NCBI RefSeq assembly: GCF_002305875.1 | Contig: NZ_CP022098.1 | Span: forward strand, 868,001-932,000 | Reading direction: 5' to 3' | Length of the DNA: 64,000 nt | From: Cystobacter fuscus | GTDB lineage: Bacteria; Myxococcota; Myxococcia; Myxococcales; Myxococcaceae | Program-made: the position numbers and the translations under genes | In this document: one piece after another, positions 19,163 through 28,383 of the stretch | Layout: every line of letters starts with the position of its first letter | How positions within the stretch are numbered: the first letter of the stretch is position 1 | Notes under the pieces: model-generated | Seen by the model: the letters and a program-made list of their open reading frames with translations, nothing else | What the model was told of the DNA's origin: nothing | Database searches by the model: none

Positions 19163-19353
19163 GCGCCGGGAGTGTCCCTGGGAGGTAGGGGGCGGGGCAA
19201 GGGACCTCGTGTCATGGAGACAAACCGATGTGAGCTGGCGAGCGGGCAGGCGTTTTTCTCGCGGGGGGAAGGATCCAATCCGGGTGTCCACGCGCAACAG
19301 GAAGCGAGTGACAGGGGTGACGTGGGAGGCCGGGCACGGTAAGTCGCCGAGGG

Positions 19354-19977
19354 ATGGAGTGGGACACACGGACGTTGCAGGCCTTTCGGGACGGGGATCC
19401 GGAGACGATGGGACGGGTGTACCGGGCCCACGCGGAGGCGTTGGCGCGAGTGCTGCGGGGGATGGTCTGGCGGACGCGAGGCCAGGGTGGGGCCTGGGAG
19501 GTGGAGAACACGGTGCTGGAGACCTTCGCCCGGGCCTTCGAGCCGAGGACGCGCGGGGCCTATGACGGGGTGCGCCCCTATGGGCACTTCCTCGTGGGGA
19601 TCGCGCGCAACGTGCTGCTGGAGCAGTCGCGGCGGCGCGAGGTGGCGGTGGGGTTGGAGCCCTTCGAGCAGGTGGGCGAGGTGCCGGAGGAGGACGAGGG
19701 GACGGCGCGGGCCTGGGAGGACCGGGAGGTGGAGGAACTGCTCGCGCGCTTCAAGACGGAGCTGTCGGCGGAGGAGCGCCAGCTCTTCGAGCTGCGCTTC
19801 GGCGAGGAGGGGGTTGCCCAGGAGGGCGCGGCCGAGCGTCTGGGCCTGACGCGCATCCAGGTGCGGCGCCGGGAGTTGGGGTTGAAGACGCGGCTGCTCG
19901 AGTTCCTGCAGGCGCGTGGCTACCTGGAGGGGTTGGAGGTGAAGGGGTGGAGTTTCCTCAAGCGGCGGGACCAGTGA
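19354..19977 (+). CDS. ECF-type RNA polymerase sigma factor
   Basis: 207 residues. Sigma region 2 (DPETMGRVYRAHAEALARVL) and region 4 (LSAEERQLFELRFGEEGVAQEGAAERLG, then LTRIQVRRRE as recognition helix) are recognisable. Probably directs transcription of its own operon and of the divergent caspase operon, but no promoter motif can be confirmed. Its TGA overlaps the next ATG (TGATG), and that gene encodes its likely anti-sigma factor. Confidence 0.85.
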   Translation: MEWDTRTLQAFRDGDPETMGRVYRAHAEALARVLRGMVWRTRGQGGAWEVENTVLETFARAFEPRTRGAYDGVRPYGHFLVGIARNVLLEQSRRREVAVGLEPFEQVGEVPEEDEGTARAWEDREVEELLARFKTELSAEERQLFELRFGEEGVAQEGAAERLGLTRIQVRRRELGLKTRLLEFLQARGYLEGLEVKGWSFLKRRDQ

Positions 19978-20732
19978 TGACGACGTGTGGAGACCGACAG
20001 GCGGAGCAGGCGCTGCGGGCGCTCTTCGAGGAGACGCTGGACGCGGAGGGCTTCGCCCGGCTGCGCGCGCACGTGGCCGGGTGTGGCGAGTGCCGTGAGG
20101 CCTATGAGCGGCTGGCGCGCGTGGAGTCGGCGCTGGAGCAACGCGCGCTGCCCGCCCACCGGCAGGCCCTGTTGGAGCGGGAGTTGTTCGCGCGGTTGTC
20201 CGGGGCGCCCCAGCCCGTCCGGGCGCCCGTGCCCGCGCGTCGGCGCTTCTCGCTGCCTTCGTTCTGGGTGCCGTCGCTGGCGGGCCTGGCGCTGGCCTCG
20301 GTGGCGGTGGTGCTGGTGGTGCCCCGCCTGCGCGCCGCTCCGGACTCCGAATGGAGCGCGCGTGGAAGCGCGGTGCCGAGCGCCTGGGGCGTCCGGGCCT
20401 TCTGCGTGGGGCCGGAGGGCGACGTGCGCGAGGAGGCGCGCTCCGGCGAGACGCTGGCGTGTGGAGAGGGGAGCGCGGTGCAGTTCAGCTACACGGCGCC
20501 CGAGGCGGCGCTGCTCACGGTGGAGACGCTCTCCGCCTCGGGCGAGCCCCTGCGCTTCTTCCCGGCGGAGGGCAGCGCGAAGGAGGTCTCCGCGGGGGTG
20601 GATGTGCCGCTGCCCTACAGCACCCCGGTCCAGGGCGGCTGGCTGTCCGGACCCCTGGAGGTGCGCGCGAGCTTCTCGGATGCGCGGGGCCGGGTCCTGT
20701 CCCAGACGCGCCTCACGCTCGTGCCTCGTTAG
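19977..20732 (+). CDS. Anti-sigma factor with zinc-finger (HC2-like) domain
   Basis: 251 residues. N-terminal HxxxCxxC zinc-binding motif (H32, C36, C39 in HVAGCGECREAYE), one membrane helix near 96-117 (PSLAGLALASVAVVLVV), and a ~130-residue periplasmic beta domain (VQFSYTAPEAALLTVETLS). This is the usual architecture of a membrane anti-sigma that holds its ECF sigma until an envelope signal is sensed. Translationally coupled to the sigma gene. Its stop is only 3 bases from the stop of the convergent allA gene. Confidence 0.85.
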   Translation: MTTCGDRQAEQALRALFEETLDAEGFARLRAHVAGCGECREAYERLARVESALEQRALPAHRQALLERELFARLSGAPQPVRAPVPARRRFSLPSFWVPSLAGLALASVAVVLVVPRLRAAPDSEWSARGSAVPSAWGVRAFCVGPEGDVREEARSGETLACGEGSAVQFSYTAPEAALLTVETLSASGEPLRFFPAEGSAKEVSAGVDVPLPYSTPVQGGWLSGPLEVRASFSDARGRVLSQTRLTLVPR

Positions 20733-20735
20733 GGC

Positions 20736-21236
20736 TCAGGAGATCTCGACGACGGCCTCTCCGGGGAAGGGTAGCTCGTCGCAGTTGTCGTCCGGCCGTG
20801 CATCCGCGCGGCCCAGCACGAGGAAGTCCGTCACGGTGTCCAGGGCGATGGCCGGGTGATGCCAGGTGCCCGGCGCGTAGTTCACTCCCTGCTGTCCGTT
20901 GGTGACGAACACCCGCAGGGTCGCGGGGTCTGGGGCCGCATGACCATGAGCCACCACGACGAGGAAGGGCCGACCTCCGATGGGGAGGAAGAGCTGGGAG
21001 GACATGGGGTGGCGTTCCAGCCGGGTGCAGCGCAAGGGCAGTCGCGCGGGTTGGACGCGGAAGAGGCTCAGCAGCGCGCGTCCGCCATTGCTGTCGAGCG
21101 CGAGGGCCGCCACATCATCGAAGCGCCACGCCGTGCCATGGTTGATGAGGCGTCCGCCCTGCTCGGGCACTTCCACCACCTCGCCGAATCCCGCGAAGGC
21201 CGCCGCCGTCAATGCTTCCCGCTTCGGTCGGATCAT
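20736..21236 (-). CDS. allA: Ureidoglycolate lyase
   Basis: 166 residues, normal for AllA (about 160). Catalyses ureidoglycolate to glyoxylate plus urea, the last step of allantoin/purine degradation. Family marks include FGEVVEV, NHGTAWRFDD, RHPMSSQLFLPIGG and GVNYAPGTWHHP. Start ATG 21236; an in-frame extension to 21272 lacks support. No other purine-catabolic gene is in the window, though the URC operon also releases urea. The gene borders the toxin-like cassette array. Confidence 0.88.
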   Translation of the reverse strand: MIRPKREALTAAAFAGFGEVVEVPEQGGRLINHGTAWRFDDVAALALDSNGGRALLSLFRVQPARLPLRCTRLERHPMSSQLFLPIGGRPFLVVVAHGHAAPDPATLRVFVTNGQQGVNYAPGTWHHPAIALDTVTDFLVLGRADARPDDNCDELPFPGEAVVEIS

Positions 21237-21337
21237 CACGCCGACAGTGCATGAGCCCCACCCGGAGCGCAAGCCGGAGGGCCGCGAGAGGGTGTGGTTG
21301 ATTCGTCTCGGGTGATGCTCCCCAATGGGGGGTGTTC

Positions 21338-23491
21338 ATGCGGAGACTCATCCATTCACTCTCTACCGGCGGGCTTTCCGTCACGAGGCCGTGCATGGCG
21401 CCGGTGTGGTGGGCCCTGGCGGTGGTGTTGCTGGTGGGGTGTGCCACGGGGGCGCCGCCCGGCGGACTGAGGAGTGGCTGGGGGATGGGCGGTTCGGGGG
21501 GACTCTCCCTGCAGAGGGGAGGAGCGGGGGAGGTGCTCGCGTGTGGAGGCGTGCCCATGCCCGCGGGCTGGCCCGACGTGGCCGCCGGCGATGCGGAGGC
21601 GCTGTTGGCTCCGTTGCTGAAGTGTCCCACGCCCGGAGACTACGTGGCGTTGCAGCAGCGGGTGGACATGCCCCGGCTGGTGGAGGCGTTGGATGACTGG
21701 AGTGCCATGCGGCTGGCGGCCCTGGGCCCCGTGCGCGCGGACGCCGTGGGAGTCCTCAACGCCAAACGCGTCTCCTTCCTGCTCGCCGCCGCCGAGAGGT
21801 ATGGCCTCGAGCACGCCGAGGTATTCACCCTCTACGTGCTGCACACGGCGCACGATGACGAAGTGGACGGGGTGTTGCGGGGGTTGGCCCGAGACAAGCA
21901 ATTGGGGAGGACGCTGGGGCACATGCCCGCGGTGCGGGAGGAGTTGGCGGGGCGAGGCATGCCGCTGTCGGCCTATGAGGAGCGGGGCGAGAAGGCGGGT
22001 GACGTGCTGCGGGGGCTGGGCCGAGCCGCGAGGGATGCGCTGGCCACGAGCATGGCGAGCGATGGCGTGCGCTACATGGAGATGGCCGAGCGGCGGGGGC
22101 AGTTGCCGGCGCCCTACCAGGACGCGCTGAATGAGGTGGAGAGGGAACTGGCATGGAGGCACTTCGCCCCGGGAAGCGTGGCGGTGGGGAGTTTCGACGC
22201 GGCGACGTTTGGAGTGCCGCTGGGATTCTTCTACCTGGTGGTGGGGACGGGCGAGGGACTGTCCTCGCTGACGCGAGGCGAGTACGAGCAGGCCACACGC
22301 GAGCTGGCGCCGGCGGCGCTGGTGGTGGGGTTGTACGCGGGAGGGCGGGGCGTGCGCGCCTTGGGGGAGGCCCGGGGGTTGGGGCGTCTGGAGGCACGTC
22401 TTTCGCTGCTGAGAGAGCTGGGGAGGCAGTGGGAGGAGCGGCTGGGGGTGGAGGGGGCGCGGGAGTTGCTGAGGGACATCCGGGCGCGGAGGGAAGCGGC
22501 GCACTTCGTGGCGATGGGAGGAGCGGACGCGGCGCTGGCGTTGCGAGAGGCGAGGGGGGATGTGGCGCGGGCACAGGTGTGGCTGTCCCAGGCGAAACCT
22601 CCGCGCGCTGGCGGCGGAACGGGGAGCGGCTCCGGGCACGTGGCCTCGGCAGTGGACGGCACGGGACGCCCCTCTCCGACGCGGGCCCTGGCCGTCGAGC
22701 GCACCGGGAGCATGGCCTCGCTGGTGGACGAGGCGGAGGGCCTCACCCGGGAGGTGGTGGAGGCTCGGCTGGCGTTGGTGGAACTCGACGCCGAGGGCCC
22801 GCGCCTGTCCAGGGACGTAGCGGTGTTGGAGCGGCAGCGGCCTTCACTGGAGGCTCCGCCGCCCGGAGCGGAAGGCAACCCGCTCTGGAGCGAGTACGTC
22901 ACCTACCGAGAGAAGCGCCTCGGGGAACTCAAGCAGGGCAAGGCCGTCGAAGGGCCTCTGCGTTGGGAGGGCTATGAGCGGATGCGGAGGGGGTTCGCCC
23001 AGGGGCTGGCCTTCGAGAGCCTCATGGTGGACAGGCTGCGTGCGGACGCGGCCCTGCCCCGAGCCGAGCGCCGATTCCTCGGGGACTTCGAGCGGCCGCG
23101 CATCGAGAGATGGGTGGGCGTGTGGAAGCACGAGAGCGGCCTGCGCTTCGCGGATGTGCTCGTCATCGAAGAGGGTCCGAGTGCTGGACGGTCGCCTCGC
23201 GTCGAGACGTTCAGCTTCAAGAGCCGCGACATGAAGGGATTGAGTGGAAGCTCCCTGCGAGCGCAGATAGTGGCGGACGCGAAGGAGGCCCTGGGTTATT
23301 ACGGTGAGACGTTGGACATCCGTCGGCCCTCCCTCCAATCCCTTCTGCGCGGGGGTAGCAAGGTGCCGGTTCAAAGGGTCCGCCTCATCTACGAGCGCAG
23401 TCATCTCGATCCCACGAATACAGCCAAATTGTATAGAGCCATGAGCGAGGCCCAGGAGCAGATTCCCGGGGTCGAGGTGTCGTTCCAATGA
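21338..23491 (+). CDS. Cassette gene A1: large lipoprotein with variable C-terminal tip (toxin candidate)
   Basis: 717 residues. ATG 21338 is the site conserved in all three copies (TTCATGCGGAGAC); GTG 21332 is possible. Lipobox LLVGC gives an outer-membrane lipoprotein. A helical body follows, with a hydrophobic patch (PLGFFYLVVGTGEG, APAALVVGLYAGG). Near the end, RFADVLVIEEG followed by VETFSFKSR has the D...E-x3-K spacing of a possible PD-(D/E)XK nuclease, and YYGETLDIRR follows. The last ~88 residues are copy-specific. Its stop overlaps B1 by ATGA. The pattern is that of a polymorphic toxin; the nuclease call is inference. Confidence 0.7.
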   Translation: MRRLIHSLSTGGLSVTRPCMAPVWWALAVVLLVGCATGAPPGGLRSGWGMGGSGGLSLQRGGAGEVLACGGVPMPAGWPDVAAGDAEALLAPLLKCPTPGDYVALQQRVDMPRLVEALDDWSAMRLAALGPVRADAVGVLNAKRVSFLLAAAERYGLEHAEVFTLYVLHTAHDDEVDGVLRGLARDKQLGRTLGHMPAVREELAGRGMPLSAYEERGEKAGDVLRGLGRAARDALATSMASDGVRYMEMAERRGQLPAPYQDALNEVERELAWRHFAPGSVAVGSFDAATFGVPLGFFYLVVGTGEGLSSLTRGEYEQATRELAPAALVVGLYAGGRGVRALGEARGLGRLEARLSLLRELGRQWEERLGVEGARELLRDIRARREAAHFVAMGGADAALALREARGDVARAQVWLSQAKPPRAGGGTGSGSGHVASAVDGTGRPSPTRALAVERTGSMASLVDEAEGLTREVVEARLALVELDAEGPRLSRDVAVLERQRPSLEAPPPGAEGNPLWSEYVTYREKRLGELKQGKAVEGPLRWEGYERMRRGFAQGLAFESLMVDRLRADAALPRAERRFLGDFERPRIERWVGVWKHESGLRFADVLVIEEGPSAGRSPRVETFSFKSRDMKGLSGSSLRAQIVADAKEALGYYGETLDIRRPSLQSLLRGGSKVPVQRVRLIYERSHLDPTNTAKLYRAMSEAQEQIPGVEVSFQ

Positions 23492-23956
23492 AGAGACTGA
23501 AGTTTCACGACGTGAAGGAGGAGGACTACCTCCGACTTGATTTCAAAGGTGCTTTGGGCTCATGGGCTTCGCCGGGGAGCGAACTGGAGCCTTTTCTCCA
23601 AGCGCTCGAGGAGTACGCAGGCGAGTGGATGCCAGACGTCGTTGAAGGCAAGCGGCGACGTAAATACAACCGCGCCGCCATCTGGAAGGCATTAGAGGAG
23701 GCACGTGACGGGGACTTCGTAACAATTGGCCTCTATCGTACGAAATGGCCCGCGCTGGACATGACGCTCCGGCTCCGTTTGCCGCCGCAGAGCCCCGAAT
23801 TGTTCTGCACGATCGATGTAAAACCGCTTTCCCTCTTCAATGAGGAGGAACGCTGTCGGCCATTCGTGGAGATGGTGCGTGTCTGGGCCTCTCGTTACCC
23901 GGTGTCCCATGCTCTAGCCCATAGTTCTGATGACGGAGAAGTCGCGGGCGCTCCTC
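23227..23956 (+). other. Variable junction block of cassette 1
   Basis: Spans the last ~88 codons of A1 and the first ~156 of B1. Sequence here is visibly poorer in G/C at third codon positions than the flanking A and B bodies (for example AATACAGCCAAATTGTATAG near 23426). Confidence 0.75.
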
Positions 23957-24834
23957 TCTTTGGCCGGGATATGCAGACGTCTATTCGAGATGGATTCGAC
24001 AAAATCTACGAGGTGTCCTGGCTCAACGTCTTCGGTCCGAAGCTGGTGGAGTCCGTGGGTCGCGAGCGCATGCTGTCCACGCCCGCCTGGTGGGTGGAGG
24101 AGTTGCCCAATGGCTCCATCTTCCTCGTGACGCGGCCCACGCCAGCGGACTTCGCCAGCGACGAGGCCCGCCTCGCCCAGGCCCGTGCCCATGTCCACCT
24201 CCGGCCGGACCTGGACTTCGACACCGTGCTGCGCGGCCTGCGCGAGCGCAGCGCCCTGCTCGCTCCCGTGGAGCCCCGCTTCCCTCCGGACGTGGAACCG
24301 TTCCTCTCGCGCGTGGTGGAGCGCATCTCCAGTCACGTGCGCTCGCGCAAAATCGCCGAGTTCAACGCCTGGCGTCCGCCCGAGCCGGACGAGTGGCGTC
24401 CCGCCGACTCCGCCCTGCCGCCAGACGTGGAGGATGTGGAGCGAGCGCGCGCGCATTATCGCTACCTCGCCGAGCACCTGGTGGCGCTGCTGCACACGAA
24501 GGTACCCTCCGTCTTCGACACGACGCCCGAGTCCCTCTCGGACGTGGACTACGAGTTCTGGCATCAGGAATTCCCACGAGTCTTCGAGCGGGAGAAGCTC
24601 GACACGCTCGCGGTGCCCGCCATAGGCGCGTACCTGGGCGAGGTGCTGGTGCGCCACCTGGGGGGACAGTGGATACCGCGCCAGAAGCTCGAGGAGGCGC
24701 AGGTGCGCGTGGGAGACCGGGTCTGGCTCCCGTTCGTCCGAGCCTGGCGCTACATGCGCACCTGCCAGTCGCTGCTGGACTTCTCCCTCACCCAGCTCTA
24801 CCGCGTCGCCGAGCGGCACCGCGCCGCCGGGTGA
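23488..24834 (+). CDS. Cassette gene B1: candidate immunity protein, Imm52-like
   Basis: 448 residues, no signal peptide or membrane helix, so cytoplasmic. Overlaps A1 by 4 bases (ATGA). Residues 1-160 are copy-specific; residues 165-448 are almost the same in all copies. The middle (YEVSWLNVFGPKLVESVG, then ELPNGSIFLVT) resembles the Imm52 family of immunity proteins known from polymorphic toxin loci; the last ~150 residues form a separate helical domain (YRYLAEHLVALLHTKVPSVF, PRQKLEEAQVRVGDRVWLPF). Expected to bind and block the A1 tip. The Imm52 match is from memory of the family and needs a profile search. Confidence 0.65.
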   Translation: MKRLKFHDVKEEDYLRLDFKGALGSWASPGSELEPFLQALEEYAGEWMPDVVEGKRRRKYNRAAIWKALEEARDGDFVTIGLYRTKWPALDMTLRLRLPPQSPELFCTIDVKPLSLFNEEERCRPFVEMVRVWASRYPVSHALAHSSDDGEVAGAPLFGRDMQTSIRDGFDKIYEVSWLNVFGPKLVESVGRERMLSTPAWWVEELPNGSIFLVTRPTPADFASDEARLAQARAHVHLRPDLDFDTVLRGLRERSALLAPVEPRFPPDVEPFLSRVVERISSHVRSRKIAEFNAWRPPEPDEWRPADSALPPDVEDVERARAHYRYLAEHLVALLHTKVPSVFDTTPESLSDVDYEFWHQEFPRVFEREKLDTLAVPAIGAYLGEVLVRHLGGQWIPRQKLEEAQVRVGDRVWLPFVRAWRYMRTCQSLLDFSLTQLYRVAERHRAAG

Positions 24835-24857
24835 CATCTCGCGTAATGCTTCTTCTC

Positions 24858-27017
24858 ATGTGGAGACGCACCCATTCGCTCGCTCCCGGCGGGCTTTCCG
24901 TCACGAGGCCGTGCATGGCGCCGGTGTGGTGGGCCCTGGCGGTGGTGTTGCTGGTGGGGTGCGCCACGGGGGAGCCGTCCGGCGGACTGAGGAGTGGGTG
25001 GGGGATGTCCGCGGGGATGGGAGGCTCGGGCGGATTCTCCCTGCAGAGGGGAGGAGCGGGGGAGGTGCTCGCGTGTGGAGGCGTGCCCATGCCCGCGGGC
25101 TGGCCCGACGTGGCCGCCGGCGATGCGGAGGCGCTGTTGGCTCCGTTGCTGAAGTGTCCCACGCCCGGAGACTACGTGGCGTTGCAGCAGCGGGTGGACA
25201 TGCCCCGGCTGGTGGAGGCGTTGGATGACTGGAGTGCCATGCGGCTGGCGGCCCTGGGCCCCGTGCGCGCGGACGCCGTGGGAGTCCTCAACGCCAAACG
25301 CGTCTCCTTCCTGCTCGCCGCCGCCGAGAGGTATGGCCTCGAGCACGCCGAGGTATTCACCCTCTACGTGCTGCACACGGCGCACGATGACGAAGTGGAC
25401 GGGGTGTTGCGGGGGTTGGCCCGAGACAAGCAATTGGGGAGGACGCTGGGGCACATGCCCGCGGTGCGGGAGGAGTTGGCGGGGCGAGGCATGCCGCTGT
25501 CGGCCTATGAGGAGCGGGGCGAGAAGGCGGGTGACGTGCTGCGGGGGCTGGGCCGAGCCGCGAGGGATGTGCTGGCCACGAGCATGGCGAGCGATGGCGT
25601 GCGCTACATGGAGATGGCCGAGCGGCGGGGGCAGTTGCCGGCGCCCTACCAGGACGCGCTGAATGAGGTGGAGAGGGAACTGGCATGGAGGCACTTCGCC
25701 CCGGGAAGCGTGGCGGTGGGGAGTTTCGACGCGGCGACGTTTGGAGTGCCGCTGGGATTCTTCTACCTGGTGGTGGGCACGGGCGAGGGACTGTCCTCGC
25801 TGACGCGAGGCGAGTACGAGCAGGCCACACGCGAGCTGGCGCCGGCGGCGCTGGTGGTGGGGTTGTACGCGGGAGGGCGGGGCGTGCGCGCCTTGGGGGA
25901 GGCCCGGGGGTTGGGGCGTCTGGAGGCACGTCTTTCGCTGCTGAGAGAGCTGGGGAGGCAGTGGGAGGAGCGGCTGGGGGTGGAGGGGGCGCGGGAGTTG
26001 CTGAGGGACATCCGGGCGCGGAGGGAAGCGGCGCACTTCGTGGCGATGGGAGGAGCGGACGCGGCGCTGGCGTTGCGAGAGGCGAGGGGGGATGTGGCGC
26101 GGGCACAGGTGTGGCTGTCCCAGGCGAAACCTCCGCGCGCTGGCGGCGGAACGGGGAGCGGCTCCGGGCACGTGGCCTCGGCAGTGGACGGCACGGGACG
26201 CCCCTCTCCGACGCGGGCCCTGGCCGTCGAGCGCACCGGGAGCATGGCCTCGCTGGTGGACGAGGCGGAGGGCCTCACCCGGGAGGTGGTGGAGGCTCGG
26301 CTGGCGTTGGTGGAACTCGACGCCGAGGGCCCGCGCCTGTCCAGGGACGTAGCGGTGTTGGAGCGGCAGCGGCCTTCACTGGAGGCTCCGCCGCCCGGAG
26401 CGGAAGGCAACCCGCTCTGGAGCGAGTACGTCACCTACCGAGAGAAGCGCCTCGGGGAACTCAAGCAGGGCAAGGCCGTCGAAGGGCCTCTGCGTTGGGA
26501 GGGCTATGAGCGGATGCGGAGGGGGTTCGCCCAGGGGCTGGCCTTCGAGAGCCTCATGGTGGACAGGCTGCGTGCGGACGCGGCCCTGCCCCGAGCCGAG
26601 CGCCGATTCCTCGGGGACTTCGAGCGGCCGCGCATCGAGAGATGGGTGGGCGTGTGGAAGCACGAGAGCGGCCTGCGCTTCGCGGATGTGCTCGTCATCG
26701 AAGAGGGTCCGAGTGCTGGACGGTCGCCTCGCGTCGAGACGTTCAGCTTCAAGAGCCGCAGCATGAAGGGATTGAAAGCAGGTGCCCTGCGAGCGCAGAT
26801 AGTGGCGGACGCAAAGGCGGCCCTGGGTTATTACGGTGAGACGTTGGACATCCGTCGGCCTTCCCTCCGGTCCCTTCTGCGCGAGGGCAGCAAGGTTACA
26901 GTCCGAAGGGTTCGCCTCATCTACGAGGGCGGTGAGTTCAACCCTATGAAGATTGAAGACTTGGATGATGCCTTGAGACGGGGAAAGGTTCTGGGGGTGG
27001 AGGTGTCTTTTCAATGA
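24858..27017 (+). CDS. Cassette gene A2: large lipoprotein with variable C-terminal tip (toxin candidate)
   Basis: 719 residues from ATG 24858 (homologous to the A1 and A3 starts; ATG 24846 is an in-frame alternative). It starts 23 bases after the B1 stop with no clear ribosome site. From LACGGVPMP to SFKSR (about 560 residues) I find a single difference from A1 (A to V in DALATS), and the DNA is equally close, so the duplication or conversion is recent. After SFKSR the tip diverges: SMKGLKAGAL, REGSKVTVRR and a different last ~30 residues before the shared GVEVSFQ. Same lipobox LLVGC and same candidate nuclease motif. Overlaps B2 by ATGA. Confidence 0.7.
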   Translation: MWRRTHSLAPGGLSVTRPCMAPVWWALAVVLLVGCATGEPSGGLRSGWGMSAGMGGSGGFSLQRGGAGEVLACGGVPMPAGWPDVAAGDAEALLAPLLKCPTPGDYVALQQRVDMPRLVEALDDWSAMRLAALGPVRADAVGVLNAKRVSFLLAAAERYGLEHAEVFTLYVLHTAHDDEVDGVLRGLARDKQLGRTLGHMPAVREELAGRGMPLSAYEERGEKAGDVLRGLGRAARDVLATSMASDGVRYMEMAERRGQLPAPYQDALNEVERELAWRHFAPGSVAVGSFDAATFGVPLGFFYLVVGTGEGLSSLTRGEYEQATRELAPAALVVGLYAGGRGVRALGEARGLGRLEARLSLLRELGRQWEERLGVEGARELLRDIRARREAAHFVAMGGADAALALREARGDVARAQVWLSQAKPPRAGGGTGSGSGHVASAVDGTGRPSPTRALAVERTGSMASLVDEAEGLTREVVEARLALVELDAEGPRLSRDVAVLERQRPSLEAPPPGAEGNPLWSEYVTYREKRLGELKQGKAVEGPLRWEGYERMRRGFAQGLAFESLMVDRLRADAALPRAERRFLGDFERPRIERWVGVWKHESGLRFADVLVIEEGPSAGRSPRVETFSFKSRSMKGLKAGALRAQIVADAKAALGYYGETLDIRRPSLRSLLREGSKVTVRRVRLIYEGGEFNPMKIEDLDDALRRGKVLGVEVSFQ

Positions 27018-27482
27018 AGATACTGGAGTTTTACGGTGTGAAAGAGGAGGACTACCTTCGACTCAAGTTCGAAGGCACCTTTGGCTCGCGATCCTCATTG
27101 GAGAGCGAACTGGAGCCTTTTCTCCAAGGGCTCGAGAAATACGCAGGCGGATGGATGCCGGACGTCGTTCAAGGCAAGCGACGGCGCAAATACAACCGCG
27201 CCGCCATCTGGAAGGGATTGGATGAGGCACGCGACGGGGATAGCACCGCCGTTGGGTTCTACCGTACGAAATGGCCCGTGTTGGACATGGACCTATGGCT
27301 CTGGCTTCCGCCACGGATTCCAGAGCTGCACATCATCATCAAGGTGAAACCGCTCTCCTTCTTCTCTGTGGAGGAACACTGTCGGCCGTTCGTGGAGATG
27401 GTTCGCGCCTGGGCCTCTCGTTACCCGGTGTCCTATGCAGTGGCCCGTAGTTCTGATGACGGAGAAGTCGCGGGCGCTCCTC
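26760..27482 (+). other. Variable junction block of cassette 2
   Basis: Same position as in cassette 1 but different content (for example ATGAAGATTGAAGACTTGGA near 26946). Divergence begins right after the codons for SFKSR in A2 and ends near GFGRDMQTS of B2. Confidence 0.75.
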
Positions 27483-28360
27483 GCTTTGGCCGGGATATGC
27501 AGACATCCATCCGAGACGGGTTCGACAAGATCTACGAGGTGTCCTGGCTCAACGTCTTCGGCCCGAAGTTGGTGGAGTCCGTGGGCCGCGAGCGCATGCT
27601 GTCCACGCCGGCCTGGCGGGTGGAGGAGTTGCCCAATGGCTCCATCTTCCTCGTGACGCGGCCCACGCCAGCGGACTTCGCCAGCGACGAGGCCCGCCTC
27701 GCCCAGGCCCGTGCCCATGTCCACCTCCGGCCGGACCTGGACTTCGACACCGTGCTGCGCGGCCTGCGCGAGCGCAGCGCCCTGCTCGCCCCCGTGGAGC
27801 CCCGCTTCCCTCCGGACGTGGAGCCGTTCCTCTCGCGCGTGGTGGAGCGCATCTCCAGTCACGTGCGCTCGCGCAAAATCGCCGAGTTCAACGCCTGGCG
27901 TCCGCCCGAGCCGGACGAGTGGCGTCCCGCCGACTCCGCCTTGCCGCCAGACGTGGAGGAGGTGGAGCGAGCGCGTGCGCATTACCGCTACCTCGCCGAG
28001 CACCTGGTGGCGCTGCTGCACACGAAGGTACCCTCCGTCTTCGACACGACGCCCGAGTCCCTCTCGGACGTGGACTACGAGTTCTGGCATCAGGAATTCC
28101 CACGAGTCTTCGAGCGGGAGAAGCTCGACACGCTCGCGGTGCCCGCCATAGGCGCGTACCTGGGCGAGGTGCTGGTGCGCCACCTGGGGGGACAGTGGAT
28201 ACCGCGCCAGAAGCTCGAGGAGGCGCAGGTGCGCGTGGGAGACCGGGTCTGGCTCCCGTTCGTCCGGGCCTGGCGCTACATGCGCACCTGCCAGTCGCTG
28301 CTGGACTTCTCCCTCACCCAGCTCTACCACGTCGCCGAGAAGCACCGCGCCGCCGGGTGA
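27014..28360 (+). CDS. Cassette gene B2: candidate immunity protein, Imm52-like
   Basis: 448 residues. Compared with B1, about 40 of the first 160 residues differ, but only about five of the remaining ~285. Differences in the head include charge reversals (K5E, D18K, K20E, D110K), as expected for a changed binding face. Tail ends YHVAEKHRAAG against YRVAERHRAAG in B1 and B3. Overlaps A2 by ATGA and is followed 23 bases later by A3. Confidence 0.65.
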   Translation: MKILEFYGVKEEDYLRLKFEGTFGSRSSLESELEPFLQGLEKYAGGWMPDVVQGKRRRKYNRAAIWKGLDEARDGDSTAVGFYRTKWPVLDMDLWLWLPPRIPELHIIIKVKPLSFFSVEEHCRPFVEMVRAWASRYPVSYAVARSSDDGEVAGAPRFGRDMQTSIRDGFDKIYEVSWLNVFGPKLVESVGRERMLSTPAWRVEELPNGSIFLVTRPTPADFASDEARLAQARAHVHLRPDLDFDTVLRGLRERSALLAPVEPRFPPDVEPFLSRVVERISSHVRSRKIAEFNAWRPPEPDEWRPADSALPPDVEEVERARAHYRYLAEHLVALLHTKVPSVFDTTPESLSDVDYEFWHQEFPRVFEREKLDTLAVPAIGAYLGEVLVRHLGGQWIPRQKLEEAQVRVGDRVWLPFVRAWRYMRTCQSLLDFSLTQLYHVAEKHRAAG

Positions 28361-28383
28361 CATCTCGCATGATGCTTCTTCTC

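Noticed and set aside
24090-24834. A2 frame extended far upstream through B1
   Set aside because: The frame happens to stay open through B1, but A1 and A3 show that the real start is at the conserved ATG after the preceding stop.
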